DNA of 64,000 nt from Pedosphaera sp. GTDB lineage: Bacteria > Verrucomicrobiota > Verrucomicrobiia > Limisphaerales > Pedosphaeraceae. Position 1 is the stretch's first letter, and every line of letters begins with the position of its first letter. The notes under the pieces were generated by a model. The model did no database searches. It was given only the letters and a program-made list of their open reading frames with translations, and was not told the DNA's origin. The position numbers were made by a program, and so were the translations under genes. The stretch lies in assembly GCA_028293325.1 (NCBI GenBank), contig JAQGPA010000106.1, forward strand, positions 1 to 64,000, written 5' to 3'. Shown one piece after another: positions 51,964-61,241 of this stretch.

Positions 51964-54720
51964 TTATGGCCGTTCCACGAAAGCAAAATCCTGAAACAGA
52001 ATGTTCATAACATCGCTGGTCGTCATACCGCCCAAGGCAGCGTAGGCGCGGAACTCTTGGAACTTTACCGGCTCAACATTGGTCGCGGACAAATCAACCG
52101 GGGAAACATCATAGACGCACATTAATGCGTGGATAGCTGGCGCGGTATTGACATCCGTGTAAGTTGACCAATCAGACCAGGTATGAACCGACCCGTCGAA
52201 TGTGTTTATCGAAAGGCTGTAGCGCGAGGACCAATTAATAGCCGCGCCCGGTGTCTGACACGTCAATTTTAACAACCCCAAAGCCTGCGAACTAAAATGG
52301 GTAAAATCCCCATCCCAAGCAACCATATCCTGCCCGTTGAACGAAAATACCGGCGTCATCACCTTTGCCCCCGCCCCGGTCGCTGTGATCGTAACAACGT
52401 GCTCCGTCTTCAGCCCGGTCGCATCGAAGGCCCGCAAGGTCAAAAAGTAAGTGCCAGCGGTTTCGATGAAAACATGCGTGTCGAATGCCGCTCCCGGTGC
52501 CGAAGTAAAAACCGATTCGGTAATGAGCCGCGCCGTTGTCTGCGTGCTCTTGCGAAGCAAAATCTGAAAGTCAATCAGGTCAGAGTCAGCGTCTGCCCAG
52601 CTACCCGTAACCGCTACCGATGCCGGATACGTTGGACTCGTCAGCGTGACAGCATCCGTAGCCGGTGCCGTCAAGGTCAGGTTTGGCGCACTCGCCTTCT
52701 TCAACGGGAAATGGAACGCATTGGAAGTGCAGTCAGAGAGCAACCGCGTCCCCAGGTAGGTAAATGGTGCCAGCCTGAAGTATCCAAAGTCCGGCGTCGT
52801 GCCCGCGATTCGATTTGCCCGAATGTCCGCAAACTTCGCATGGATGAAAGGAGCCGCCACAGCCCGCGCAATAATCCAAACCTCCGTTGACGCCGCCGCG
52901 AACGCCTTCGCCGTCGTATTCTTTCGACCGCGCAACGCCGTCAAATTATAATTGCTGCCACTCACTAGGGTCTGTGCGCTGATGCTCGCGATCTCCACCA
53001 CGGCATAGCCGCTGCCATCCTCCGAAACCTGCCCCGCGAAACCGCCGCCCGTTTCATACTTGATTAAGAAGCACAGCAAAGTGTCATCGCTCGCCGGGAT
53101 GTCTCCGGGCTGATCTGCGAACCGTTCCGAATCCACTTGCGCGGGCACGTCAATTCCAATCGTAGCGGTCGTGCTGGTAATGTCCGCGTGAAGCGTTGCG
53201 CGAACCGCGAAATTCGACATCGTCCCCAGGTTGTTAAACGTCCCCGCCGTATCCGTGTCAAAGTAAAGATTGAAGCCGGTAATCAGGTTCGTCGGCCTCT
53301 CTGCCAGCACGACAACCGCGCCGTCTTCGCCCGTCAAAGAAAAATTCCCTTCCACAATTCTCAAGTGGGCAATCGCCGGAACATCGTCTTGCGTCAACAC
53401 GACCGGCGCAGTTGGATTAGTCCACGGAATCGGCGTCAAAGTATTATCCGCGAGAATGGAAAACTTGATCGGTCCGCTCTTGGGCGTCGTCTTCTGCGTG
53501 ACTCTGAAAAACTGGTAAAGCGATGCCCCACCCGGTTCAAGGTCGATGTCCAGCAACACATAATCGCCCGCCTTAATCGCCCTGCCTTTCTCGCGCCGGA
53601 CAACTATGTCCCCTGTCAATTGGGGACGCCCAATCACGCGCAAAGACTCCTGACCGTGCGCTATAGCTTGCGCCCTGCGCGTAATCCATGGCCGGTCAAT
53701 ATCCATGGAGCGCACGTCACCCAACACACGGAAGGCGCGAGGGTCATCGGCGCGTTCGCTGACTGTCTGATAACCGTAACCCCTGTCGTTAAATCTCACC
53801 ACCGCCCTTGTCTTAACTGAATCCCAGCCGGTCCCCTTGAACTTCGGACGCTCCGTGAAATCGTCAACCGTTAACGTCGTATAACTCCCCGGCGTCGTGC
53901 CGTGGTTATAAATCCCCGTCTCGATCAAGCCGGTCGTGGAATTGAGCCGCAGAAAATTGTCCGTCATCCCCATGATGCGATCAAAGAAACTGCGAATCGT
54001 TTCCTGCGTGTCAACCAGCACGGAACCAGAGCAAAGGTTCGTCTTCGCCTGAAGCGCATCGGTAGCCGTCTGGAAGCTCGTCGCGTCGATTGCGCCCGCG
54101 TCCAGGCCAATCATGTTCAAGTCCGTCAAAGCCTCGCATTGCACCGCCGCAAGGTCCGCCTGCCCATCGGTCAAAGCCGCCCCTGCCCCGCTCACTATCG
54201 TTTGGTTAGGACTGCGCCGAACAACCACTTCCACGTTTGGAGCACTCTGCTTCTCGCGGCCAAACAGGAAATCTATCAGCACAATGTAAGCGATGCCCTT
54301 ATAATCTGGATGCTGCTCGCCGTAGTTGTTATAAGCCGCCTGCAAATTATGGTCCACGGTCTGCGCCTGTGTGCCCCAATAAAATCTAGCCAGCCCCCAG
54401 TTGTGAATCGAAATGTCGTCAAACGGACTGCCCCCGCGTGGAAAAGAATATTCCGCCCAATAGGTGGGATTCTCCGGTTGGTTTGCGAAGCTCGCCACAT
54501 GGGTCACTTGGGCAACATAGGTGATGGAATTAAACATCCACAGTTCACCCGCCACAACACTCGAACCCACCGCCCAAATTTTACCCAGCGGCCAAACCTC
54601 CTGCCCGTCGATAATGATTGCAATCAGCGCGTCAACCGGCCCTGTGCAGATGGCCCCGGCAATCGTGCCGAAGTAATCATACGTCTTCTGCCCGCCGCCG
54701 CCTGATTTTCCCATGCTCAT
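51964..54720 (-). CDS. Tail tip/host-specificity protein J-like, main part
   Basis: A 918-residue tail protein. The N-terminal part ('QKTYDYFGTIAGAICTGPVD', 'ALIAIIIDGQEVWPLG') is typical of tail tip proteins. Middle repeats resemble J domains ('VVLAERPTNLITGFNLYFDT'), and an Ig-like stretch lies near 690-780. The C-terminus (~790-918) should reach the host receptor. The start overlaps the stop of the preceding small gene (TAATG) with a GGAGGG just upstream. The usual J N-terminus is missing here and seems encoded by that small gene. Confidence 0.85.
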   Translation of the reverse strand: MSMGKSGGGGQKTYDYFGTIAGAICTGPVDALIAIIIDGQEVWPLGKIWAVGSSVVAGELWMFNSITYVAQVTHVASFANQPENPTYWAEYSFPRGGSPFDDISIHNWGLARFYWGTQAQTVDHNLQAAYNNYGEQHPDYKGIAYIVLIDFLFGREKQSAPNVEVVVRRSPNQTIVSGAGAALTDGQADLAAVQCEALTDLNMIGLDAGAIDATSFQTATDALQAKTNLCSGSVLVDTQETIRSFFDRIMGMTDNFLRLNSTTGLIETGIYNHGTTPGSYTTLTVDDFTERPKFKGTGWDSVKTRAVVRFNDRGYGYQTVSERADDPRAFRVLGDVRSMDIDRPWITRRAQAIAHGQESLRVIGRPQLTGDIVVRREKGRAIKAGDYVLLDIDLEPGGASLYQFFRVTQKTTPKSGPIKFSILADNTLTPIPWTNPTAPVVLTQDDVPAIAHLRIVEGNFSLTGEDGAVVVLAERPTNLITGFNLYFDTDTAGTFNNLGTMSNFAVRATLHADITSTTATIGIDVPAQVDSERFADQPGDIPASDDTLLCFLIKYETGGGFAGQVSEDGSGYAVVEIASISAQTLVSGSNYNLTALRGRKNTTAKAFAAASTEVWIIARAVAAPFIHAKFADIRANRIAGTTPDFGYFRLAPFTYLGTRLLSDCTSNAFHFPLKKASAPNLTLTAPATDAVTLTSPTYPASVAVTGSWADADSDLIDFQILLRKSTQTTARLITESVFTSAPGAAFDTHVFIETAGTYFLTLRAFDATGLKTEHVVTITATGAGAKVMTPVFSFNGQDMVAWDGDFTHFSSQALGLLKLTCQTPGAAINWSSRYSLSINTFDGSVHTWSDWSTYTDVNTAPAIHALMCVYDVSPVDLSATNVEPVKFQEFRAYAALGGMTTSDVMNILFQDFAFVERP

Positions 54721-54908
54721 TACTTCTTCCCTCCCGTTTTCGCTTCAACCGCTCGCTGGTTATAAACCCGGCACATCCAGTTCACCGCGATCTTGCGCGT
54801 CCCGGCCACGAAAGCGACGGGTATAGCCTGCTGATTCGTGGAAAGTTGCTGCCCTTGAATCCCGGCAGCAGCGGGCGCGGGCGCGGGTGTTGACGTTCCA
54901 AAGCTCAT
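54720..54908 (-). CDS. Small tail protein, probable detached N-terminus of J
   Basis: A 62-residue protein: a disordered Ala/Pro lead, then 'NQQAIPVAFVAGTRKIAVNW' and 'RVYNQRAVEAKTGGKK'. This resembles the opening segment of J-type tail tip proteins that normally precedes the Tyr-Asp-Tyr-Phe-Gly block. Here a TAA stops it and the large J gene restarts in the overlapping TAATG. The ATG at 54908 overlaps the NlpC/P60 stop (ATGA). Confidence 0.6.
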   Translation of the reverse strand: MSFGTSTPAPAPAAAGIQGQQLSTNQQAIPVAFVAGTRKIAVNWMCRVYNQRAVEAKTGGKK

Positions 54909-55378
54909 ATCAATGGCCTCCAAACTTTGTTGATGCGACTCATGTAAGTGGCGTCATCCAGTCGGCTTAACTTGACCCCCTCGCCGCGAAAGCAATGGAT
55001 GAATTTGTTTTCCTGTAAAGCAATTCCCAGGTGATGAACACACCCGCCGATTTTAAAACCAATCAAGTCACCCGGAGCAATTTTTTCAAGCGGGTAATCC
55101 AGAACGCGCATCGCGCCCCGGCCCTCAAGCTCGCCCTCTATCCAATTCGCAATGATGCTTTCTTTGTTCGCGTTGCCCCAATCCATCGGACCTTCCGGCA
55201 CAACGAAACCCGGCATGAAAACTCCGCATTCAATGTAAATCATACCCACCAGCTTTTGACACGAAACCCCATCGCCCTTGACGCTCGCATTCGGCATGAA
55301 TGGTGTGCCGCGCCATGAATGCGCGATTATCTGCAAAGCGTCGATTCGTTCCGGCGAGTTGAAGTATTCCATGCTCAC
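54905..55378 (-). CDS. NlpC/P60-type tail assembly protein (K-like)
   Basis: A 157-residue cysteine peptidase-like protein. Cys in 'NASVKGDGVSCQKLVGMIYI' near 40, His in 'GFKIGGCVHHLGIALQENKF' near 116, and a further His in 'FIHCFRGEGV' form the NlpC/P60 triad. The GTG at 55378 is preceded by GGGGAGG and overlaps the upstream stop; ATG 55372 is the alternative. In lambda the K homologue sits at the tail tip and may cut peptidoglycan during entry. Confidence 0.85.
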   Translation of the reverse strand: MSMEYFNSPERIDALQIIAHSWRGTPFMPNASVKGDGVSCQKLVGMIYIECGVFMPGFVVPEGPMDWGNANKESIIANWIEGELEGRGAMRVLDYPLEKIAPGDLIGFKIGGCVHHLGIALQENKFIHCFRGEGVKLSRLDDATYMSRINKVWRPLI

Positions 55379-55623
55379 GTTTTATCCGCCTCCCCGTCCT
55401 TAGCGTTGTTCATGTTGCAACAATAAAGACACTTCGCGAGCCATTGCTGAGACTTTTCTAAAACCTTGATTGGGTCTGCGCCGTTGCGAATGCCTTCCAT
55501 GGCTAGATCAATTTCCGCCTTGCAACTGCGAATGGTGTCGAAGGAGCCGGACTGATAATCAGACCCGGCAAAAACCTTTTTAGATTCTTCCTTCCAAGTG
55601 ATGTCAGGATAAGTTTCAGGCAT
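55375..55623 (-). CDS. Small phage protein
   Basis: An 82-residue protein with a helical core ('AEIDLAMEGIRNGADPIKVL') and three Cys near residues 65-69 ('KCLYCCNM'). Not recognised. It lies in the tail operon, one base after the large tail protein gene, and its stop overlaps the K-like start. Confidence 0.65.
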   Translation of the reverse strand: MPETYPDITWKEESKKVFAGSDYQSGSFDTIRSCKAEIDLAMEGIRNGADPIKVLEKSQQWLAKCLYCCNMNNAKDGEADKT

Positions 55624-55624
55624 A

Positions 55625-57628
55625 TTATTTCTTCCCTCCCTGTCCCGCGTTTTGATTCACCTTGATTGCGGACGGGTTGCCAATCGGCATAAAAGGAAAG
55701 CTGCCAAAGTTCGCGTAGTTGTTGAACTTGTTGGTGCATGTCACCCCCTGCCCGTCGCAACCAGGATGAAAGCTCACCACGTCACCAACACCCGGAGCCG
55801 TGGCAAACGCCGTGGAGAGCGACAGCGTCAACGCGCCCGCTACCGCCGCCGTGCTGTCTGAAATCATTCGATACTGCGCGGCAGACCCGCCGCCAAAGTA
55901 AAGGAAGCCCGCGCCGAAATAATGCGCCGTCAACGTGACGCCCGCGCCGGACACCCGCGCAACGCCCGTCAAAGACAACGCCAGTGTAGCAGGGTTATAA
56001 GCCGCAACGGTCCCCTGCCATTTCCAATCCGCGAGCAACAGCCCGCAAGCAGGCTCGAATAAAACCCAGTTGCATCCGGTCTGTAGCAGCCTGCGCGGAA
56101 TTTGCTTGTCAAAGATTGCGCTCAAGCTCCGCGCCGTGCCAGTGATGAACGGCCCTTCCGATTCACACGGCCCAATCTCCCCGGCAAACAATGACCGCAG
56201 ATTAATGGCCGTGTTCCCGCTCACGTCCGCCTCGTAAATGTTCACCAGCAAAGGCCATTCAAGTTGGAACGGAATCGAAAGCGACATCGGATTGCCCGCA
56301 AAGTTGCGCGAGCGAATCGCCACAGATTGCCGGTCCAGTATTGCCGTCTCTATGATGTCGTCATTCTCAAACGGCCCGGTTGCGTAGGTATGCCCGCCGT
56401 TGGTCAAGTTGCGTTCAAAGTCCGTGAAATACCAAAACTGTGTTGCGCCCGGATAGTTCACCGTGAACCTGTAAAGGTAAGCGCAGGCTGGAAGCGGTCC
56501 CATCGTCGTTCCGATAGTCTCCCCACCCACCGCCGCAACTTCCCATGGCACCTCTCGAAACTTTACCTGCGCGGTCGCAAGGTCCGCATTCTCCCAAACA
56601 ATCGTGATCGCGGGCGAGTCGAACCGTGCCAGCACCAATGATTCAAGCCGGGTCTGCGCGGCAGTAAACGCCGTCCCAATCGCCCCCGGCAAAGTCCACA
56701 CCGCCCCCGCAATGCCTGTCACCTTAACCGGGACGCGATTGCTTAAATCATCAAGAACTATAAACGAGTTTACGGATAGCGCGTCCCCGGTATCCACCGT
56801 CAACGTGGTATCCGTATTCAGCACGTCCGCCGTTAATCGCGCTTCCGACAATGAAGCTGGCAACCAAAAGTTTTCTTGCGCCCCCAGCATGTCCAAAAAG
56901 AACCGTATCAAGTTCCATGGGTCGCCATTGCTCAACGTGAAACTCTGCGCCATCGTCCGGCGATGCGGTTGCGCGAAATACTCGTCCGCCGTCGAACGTG
57001 TGTTCCCAATGTTCCGCCGCTCAAGGTTCACTTCAGACGCACCCGAATGCGGAGCCGTGGACCAGTCAGGACGCCAGGGAAAGATTGGCCTCGTCCCATT
57101 TGCGGCCGTAAGCGCATTCGTAGCCGCGAACGTGGCAGGGACCAACGGAAAGGCATCGTTCTCCGTGAAATTGATTGTGACGATCTGGCTATCATCATTG
57201 ATCTGCGCCGGGTCAGGCAGTCCGCTTAGTCTCCCCACCATGAGCGGGTAAGCCGGACGCGCCAGAGGCAGGTCCGCCGCTGGATGAATCGCAGGCGCGG
57301 AGCCGTCCCCCATGCAGACATAATACAGCGCGGTAACGAGCGGCGTTGCCCCAATGTCGAACCATGCCGGCCAGAGCGGGCACAATACCCGTTCCGTAGT
57401 CAAACCCTTCAGCGCATTGCGAAAGTAAGGCACCGACGAACCTTGCAACGTGACGGTGTATTGCAGCGCGAGCCGCAACGAATCCCCAAGCGGTCTTCGT
57501 GTCTCAATCGCGGTCTGCCCTGCCTCATTGTAGAGCGGTATGGCGGCATCCAAGCGAACGCCCCCAATCCAATCAGGCGCATCGTCCAAAAGGTAAGCCG
57601 GGTTTCCAATGAAAGTAATCGGTATCAT
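55625..57628 (-). CDS. Phage minor tail protein with BR0599-like C-terminus
   Basis: A 667-residue tail protein. The C-terminal ~280 residues carry the Phage_BR0599/DUF2163 pattern: 'FEPACGLLLADWKWQG' near 527 and 'HPGCDGQGVTCTNKFNNYAN' near 628, 'FGSFPFMPIGNPSA' following, with conserved Cys. The N-terminal ~290 residues look like another tail-domain ('YNEAGQTAIETRRPLGDSLR', 'EYFAQPHRRTMAQSFTLS'). Two tail functions often on separate genes seem joined. The start overlaps the tape-measure stop (ATGA). Confidence 0.8.
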   Translation of the reverse strand: MIPITFIGNPAYLLDDAPDWIGGVRLDAAIPLYNEAGQTAIETRRPLGDSLRLALQYTVTLQGSSVPYFRNALKGLTTERVLCPLWPAWFDIGATPLVTALYYVCMGDGSAPAIHPAADLPLARPAYPLMVGRLSGLPDPAQINDDSQIVTINFTENDAFPLVPATFAATNALTAANGTRPIFPWRPDWSTAPHSGASEVNLERRNIGNTRSTADEYFAQPHRRTMAQSFTLSNGDPWNLIRFFLDMLGAQENFWLPASLSEARLTADVLNTDTTLTVDTGDALSVNSFIVLDDLSNRVPVKVTGIAGAVWTLPGAIGTAFTAAQTRLESLVLARFDSPAITIVWENADLATAQVKFREVPWEVAAVGGETIGTTMGPLPACAYLYRFTVNYPGATQFWYFTDFERNLTNGGHTYATGPFENDDIIETAILDRQSVAIRSRNFAGNPMSLSIPFQLEWPLLVNIYEADVSGNTAINLRSLFAGEIGPCESEGPFITGTARSLSAIFDKQIPRRLLQTGCNWVLFEPACGLLLADWKWQGTVAAYNPATLALSLTGVARVSGAGVTLTAHYFGAGFLYFGGGSAAQYRMISDSTAAVAGALTLSLSTAFATAPGVGDVVSFHPGCDGQGVTCTNKFNNYANFGSFPFMPIGNPSAIKVNQNAGQGGKK

Positions 57629-60183
57629 GAGCGACGGGGTAAAATCCTGTGACTTTCCTCACCAACGGTTTTGACAATGTGATGACGCACCTGGGGATTG
57701 TTTTGAATGAAAGCCAGCATCGCCGCTTCAGAGTGCCAGTTGTGAACGTGCGTATCACCGCCGCCCCCACCACCGCCCGAACTCGAACCGCCGTGCATCA
57801 TGGACTCAAGCGCAGGCAAACCAATCCGATCAACGGCATGGGATGGCATCACGAACTCGCCGCTATGCACGACGCCCGCGACTTGATACTTCCCACCAGA
57901 GCCGGTGTAACCACCTTCAGCGAAGCCCGATGAAAGCACGCTCTGCGCGGCCACTATGGATTGCGCCAGACCAATCAGCCCCGGAGCCGCCAACGCCGCC
58001 CCGCCATAGCTCGAAATCGTCGCCAGCGTTGCAGGAGCCGCCCATATTGCCGACTGCGCCATTGCAATGGGAGCGGACGCCGCCGTCGTGCCCGCCAGAC
58101 TTGCCTTCCCTGCCACGGCCATCATTACTTGCGTGAGCACCCACCGCACACCCATTTGCACAATCGCTTGAATGATGCTCGTAAGGATGGTGTTTCCGAT
58201 CTCCACCAACGCTTGCCCCCAAGTCTTCGTGCCTGTGATAAGGCCCGTTATCCCGTTGCTGATGCTTGAAACCGCCGTGTTGAAAACCGATTCAAAGCTT
58301 GTCGCCAGTTGCTTCGCGAAAGTTCCAAACTGATTTTGCAGCTTGGTAAACACCGATTGGAATTGCTCCGCAAAACTATTCGGGTCCGGCCCTAATGCGC
58401 CTATCTTCTTATCAATCCCCGGCAGCTTCCCTTGCTCGCCAATCATCTGCTTCCGCGCCGAATCCGCCCGCGCCGGGTCAGTCTTTTCCAGCAAGTCCGC
58501 CTTCTGTTTCAGCAGGCCGATGATTTGTTCCGTCGTCCTTCTCTCATACTCCAGCAACTCCTTGCGCTTGCCATATTTTATGGCGTCGGTCATGGTGTCG
58601 TCGTTATCAATTTGCGCCCGCTCTGCCTGTATCTGCACCAACTGACTCCGCAAATTAAGCTCTTGATCTTCCAGCCCCTTTAAAACCATGCGCTCGCTGA
58701 TTTGCGCCAGGATAGGGGCTTGCGCTACTTTCTCCACCACTGCCAGTTGCTCGCGTCTCTTGATCTGCTCATTAATCAAGGCGTTAATCCGCTCCAACGC
58801 CGGACTGCGCGTGTTGTCCTTGTCTGTTATGCCCGCCGCAATCTTCAAAATCTCACGCGATGACCGCAACTGGTCATCCAGGGATTTTGAAACACCGTCA
58901 ACCAACTCATGCGAGTATTTCGCGTTATTCGCAAACGCCTGGGTCCATGTCTCCGCTTCCGGCACTTCCTTGGGCTTGTATTCCGCCCGGTTCAACATCA
59001 CGTTTGAGAAGTTGGAATGGGTCAAGGAGTTCAACTTGGAAATCGCCCCGTTGATTGCCTTCTCAAAATTAACCTCAAACACGTTTACGGCATCGACAAA
59101 AACCTTTTGCAGAAAGTTCCCGAACTTAAAAAAGCCGGTCGTGATCTGCGTCAACAACCATTCCACCGTGCCCCCCACCAGCGAGGCGATTGGCGCAATG
59201 ATGTTCATGACCAACTTTAACGACTGGACGCCATATTCCATCACGCCATTGAGAAACGCGACGGCAATAGTTTTGAGCAAAGTGCTGCCGATAAAATCCC
59301 CAAGCTCGCGCATCACCACCCGCGCCCCCAGTGCCCCCAGTTCAAACCCCGCTTGAACCAACAACCCCAGCATTTCAGGGAACTTGTCATTGCGAATGGA
59401 TTCAATGATGACCGCCCCGAACGCGCCAATCTTCTGCCCTATCGCCGTCAAATCAATGTTGCCCAATTTCTCAAATGTCTCCGTGAACTCCGGGATAATC
59501 TGGTCCAGAAAACCAGCCATCGCCTTCGTTCCATTCATCGCCAGCCGGTTAAGGTTCACTTCCACTTCATGAAACCCCTCCGCATTGCGCGTGATGATTT
59601 GCGAGAATAATCCGTTGCTCTCGAAAGCCGCCGTGACTTTCTGAATGTTGGAAAACGCCCCCACCACTTCGCCGCCTGTCCGCCCAAAAATCGCCATCGC
59701 AAGTTGCGTCTTCTTCGCCGGACTTTCAATGGATGCGATGCCTTCCGCTATCGACCGGAATTGCTGCCCCGGTGACAGCGTCGAAAGCTTCTCGACGCTA
59801 AGGTTCATGTCCCCGAAAACCTTTTCCAGTGGCCCGCCCTTTTCCGTCGCTTCCTCAATGCTCTTTTGCATGTGCCCTATGAGCATGGTTACGTCTTCCG
59901 CCGCCCCGCCGTTCTCAGCCAGAATTTTGCGGATAGCCATTAGCTCCGGGATGCTCGCGCCGATACGCGCCTTCAGCACGTTCATTTGACTGCCAAGCTC
60001 AAGAACTCCCTTCGCCATCTCGCCAAGCCCCTCAATCCCCTTGAAGCCCAGGAACGCCGCCGCAAGCGGCAACACCGCCTCTTTGATCGAAGCGATGGAA
60101 TGACTAAGCTGCTTGAAACCCGCCTCGACTGCCACAAGGCCAGACAAGGCGAGCTTCAAATTAAGTGTTTCGGCGTTAGCCAT
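57625..60183 (-). CDS. Tail tape-measure protein
   Basis: An 852-residue protein, mostly helical, with coiled-coil blocks (~400-600, 'QIKRREQLAVVEKVAQAPIL') and hydrophobic stretches ('LVEIGNTILTSIIQAIVQMG', near 680), then a Gly-rich 'GGSSSGGGGGGGDTHVHNW' near 810-829. The N-terminal part ('SHSIASIKEAVLPLAAAFLG') fits tape-measure proteins. It sets tail length and helps DNA entry. Longest tail gene, downstream of the chaperone pair as expected. Confidence 0.9.
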   Translation of the reverse strand: MANAETLNLKLALSGLVAVEAGFKQLSHSIASIKEAVLPLAAAFLGFKGIEGLGEMAKGVLELGSQMNVLKARIGASIPELMAIRKILAENGGAAEDVTMLIGHMQKSIEEATEKGGPLEKVFGDMNLSVEKLSTLSPGQQFRSIAEGIASIESPAKKTQLAMAIFGRTGGEVVGAFSNIQKVTAAFESNGLFSQIITRNAEGFHEVEVNLNRLAMNGTKAMAGFLDQIIPEFTETFEKLGNIDLTAIGQKIGAFGAVIIESIRNDKFPEMLGLLVQAGFELGALGARVVMRELGDFIGSTLLKTIAVAFLNGVMEYGVQSLKLVMNIIAPIASLVGGTVEWLLTQITTGFFKFGNFLQKVFVDAVNVFEVNFEKAINGAISKLNSLTHSNFSNVMLNRAEYKPKEVPEAETWTQAFANNAKYSHELVDGVSKSLDDQLRSSREILKIAAGITDKDNTRSPALERINALINEQIKRREQLAVVEKVAQAPILAQISERMVLKGLEDQELNLRSQLVQIQAERAQIDNDDTMTDAIKYGKRKELLEYERRTTEQIIGLLKQKADLLEKTDPARADSARKQMIGEQGKLPGIDKKIGALGPDPNSFAEQFQSVFTKLQNQFGTFAKQLATSFESVFNTAVSSISNGITGLITGTKTWGQALVEIGNTILTSIIQAIVQMGVRWVLTQVMMAVAGKASLAGTTAASAPIAMAQSAIWAAPATLATISSYGGAALAAPGLIGLAQSIVAAQSVLSSGFAEGGYTGSGGKYQVAGVVHSGEFVMPSHAVDRIGLPALESMMHGGSSSGGGGGGGDTHVHNWHSEAAMLAFIQNNPQVRHHIVKTVGEESHRILPRRS

Positions 60184-60185
60184 CT

Positions 60186-60383
60186 TTAACTATCTATTTT
60201 CTTTTGCAGTGCCTTGCGGAGCCGCGTCATAAGATTGGCCCCATCCTTCGACCACGCGCCCGCCACTGCCACGTAAGTGATCTCCAAACTCATAAGGCCG
60301 TCCGCTGCTTTCACGCGAGTGACGGCCCGCTGCATCATGCGAAGTTGAGCAAGCGAATGGTCGCAAGCCTGCTCAAGTGTCAT
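60186..60383 (-). CDS. Second tail-assembly chaperone part (T-like)
   Basis: A 65-residue helical protein ('SLAQLRMMQRAVTRVKAADG'), directly before the tape measure, where lambda has the T extension of the G-T chaperone. In the -1 phase relative to the upstream gene, the frame is open well into that gene ('LAGFVCQVAVECG' precedes the ATG), so it could be made by ribosomal frameshift or by its own start. Confidence 0.6.
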   Translation of the reverse strand: MTLEQACDHSLAQLRMMQRAVTRVKAADGLMSLEITYVAVAGAWSKDGANLMTRLRKALQKKIDS

Positions 60384-60391
60384 TCCGCATT

Positions 60392-60787
60392 CTACTGCGA
60401 CTTGGCAGACGAACCCTGCGAGGCTGACAGCGCGGCCTCGGTCATTCTTTGAGTCACGCCGGGAACCAGTCTTTCCTGTCTTGCCAGACGGCGTTGGACC
60501 CAGCGTGAGAAAAAATCCGCATTCAATGTCTCCCCCACCTTCACGACATCTTCAATGCTTTCCGGTGTCAGAGCTTCAGCCCAGCCGGGAACCTTGCCGG
60601 TATAAAGCTCAATCATCTTCAACTCGTCATCCTGGACATTCAGCAATGCCGGGTATTCCTTGATCTTGAGTTGCCGGACGGGAACGGTTTCGCACGGACG
60701 ATTATCTTCAAATTTAACGACGACGGACAGCGAACCGAATAGCGTTTCGCTTTGTGTGGGACCGGGAGGAATTGTTTCTGTGCTCAT
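60392..60787 (-). CDS. Tail-assembly chaperone (G-like)
   Basis: A 131-residue protein with a beta N-terminal part ('LFGSLSVVVKFEDNRPCETV') and helical C-terminal part ('NADFFSRWVQRRLARQERLV'). Gene order (tube, chaperone, tape measure) supports the role more than sequence does. Ends 8 bases before the T-like start. Confidence 0.6.
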   Translation of the reverse strand: MSTETIPPGPTQSETLFGSLSVVVKFEDNRPCETVPVRQLKIKEYPALLNVQDDELKMIELYTGKVPGWAEALTPESIEDVVKVGETLNADFFSRWVQRRLARQERLVPGVTQRMTEAALSASQGSSAKSQ

Positions 60788-60814
60788 GTATAAACAGGTT
60801 TTGGGTTGTTGTTA

Positions 60815-60997
60815 TTACGGGTGAAAAACTTCCAGCCGTTTCCATTGGCCGAAAGCAAAGTATTTATTCTTATCCGGTCGCTCGCCCTTCACGGCATAAA
60901 CAATCTTCAACCAACCGCTCGAACCAGTTTCAAGGGAAACAACATTCTCGATCTGTTCGGGCGGCTGGATGGCTGGTTTATGCACCATGACCTTCAT
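60815..60997 (-). CDS. Small phage protein
   Basis: A 60-residue basic protein ('SSGWLKIVYAVKGERPDKNK'). Its start overlaps the previous stop (TAATG). Not recognised; probably tail-related by position. Confidence 0.55.
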   Translation of the reverse strand: MKVMVHKPAIQPPEQIENVVSLETGSSGWLKIVYAVKGERPDKNKYFAFGQWKRLEVFHP

Positions 60998-61236
60998 TAA
61001 CCAATCATGGCTTGCGGCGGCGTCGTGTCCGGCGCGGTGCCAAGCGCAACCGTTTTATGATCGGGCGGGTCCGCAAAGAAACCGGAACTAACGAGCGTAT
61101 GACCAACCGGCGATGTGCCACTGAAAGCCCCAGCCAGCGCAACCGTCTCCTGCCCCGGAGCCGCCGTATTGAACGCCTGCAATGCCGGTGCCGTGGAGAC
61201 ATCGGGAGGCGCGGTAACGAATGGGTCAGACAGCAT
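60997..61236 (-). CDS. Small phage protein, Ala/Pro-rich
   Basis: A 79-residue protein of low complexity with strand-like 'ETVALAGAFSGTSPVGHTLV' and a second 'KTVALGTAPDT'. Follows the tail tube gene by 5 bases. It could be an Ig-like or fibre-like decoration; unknown. Confidence 0.5.
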   Translation of the reverse strand: MLSDPFVTAPPDVSTAPALQAFNTAAPGQETVALAGAFSGTSPVGHTLVSSGFFADPPDHKTVALGTAPDTTPPQAMIG

Positions 61237-61241
61237 AGGCT

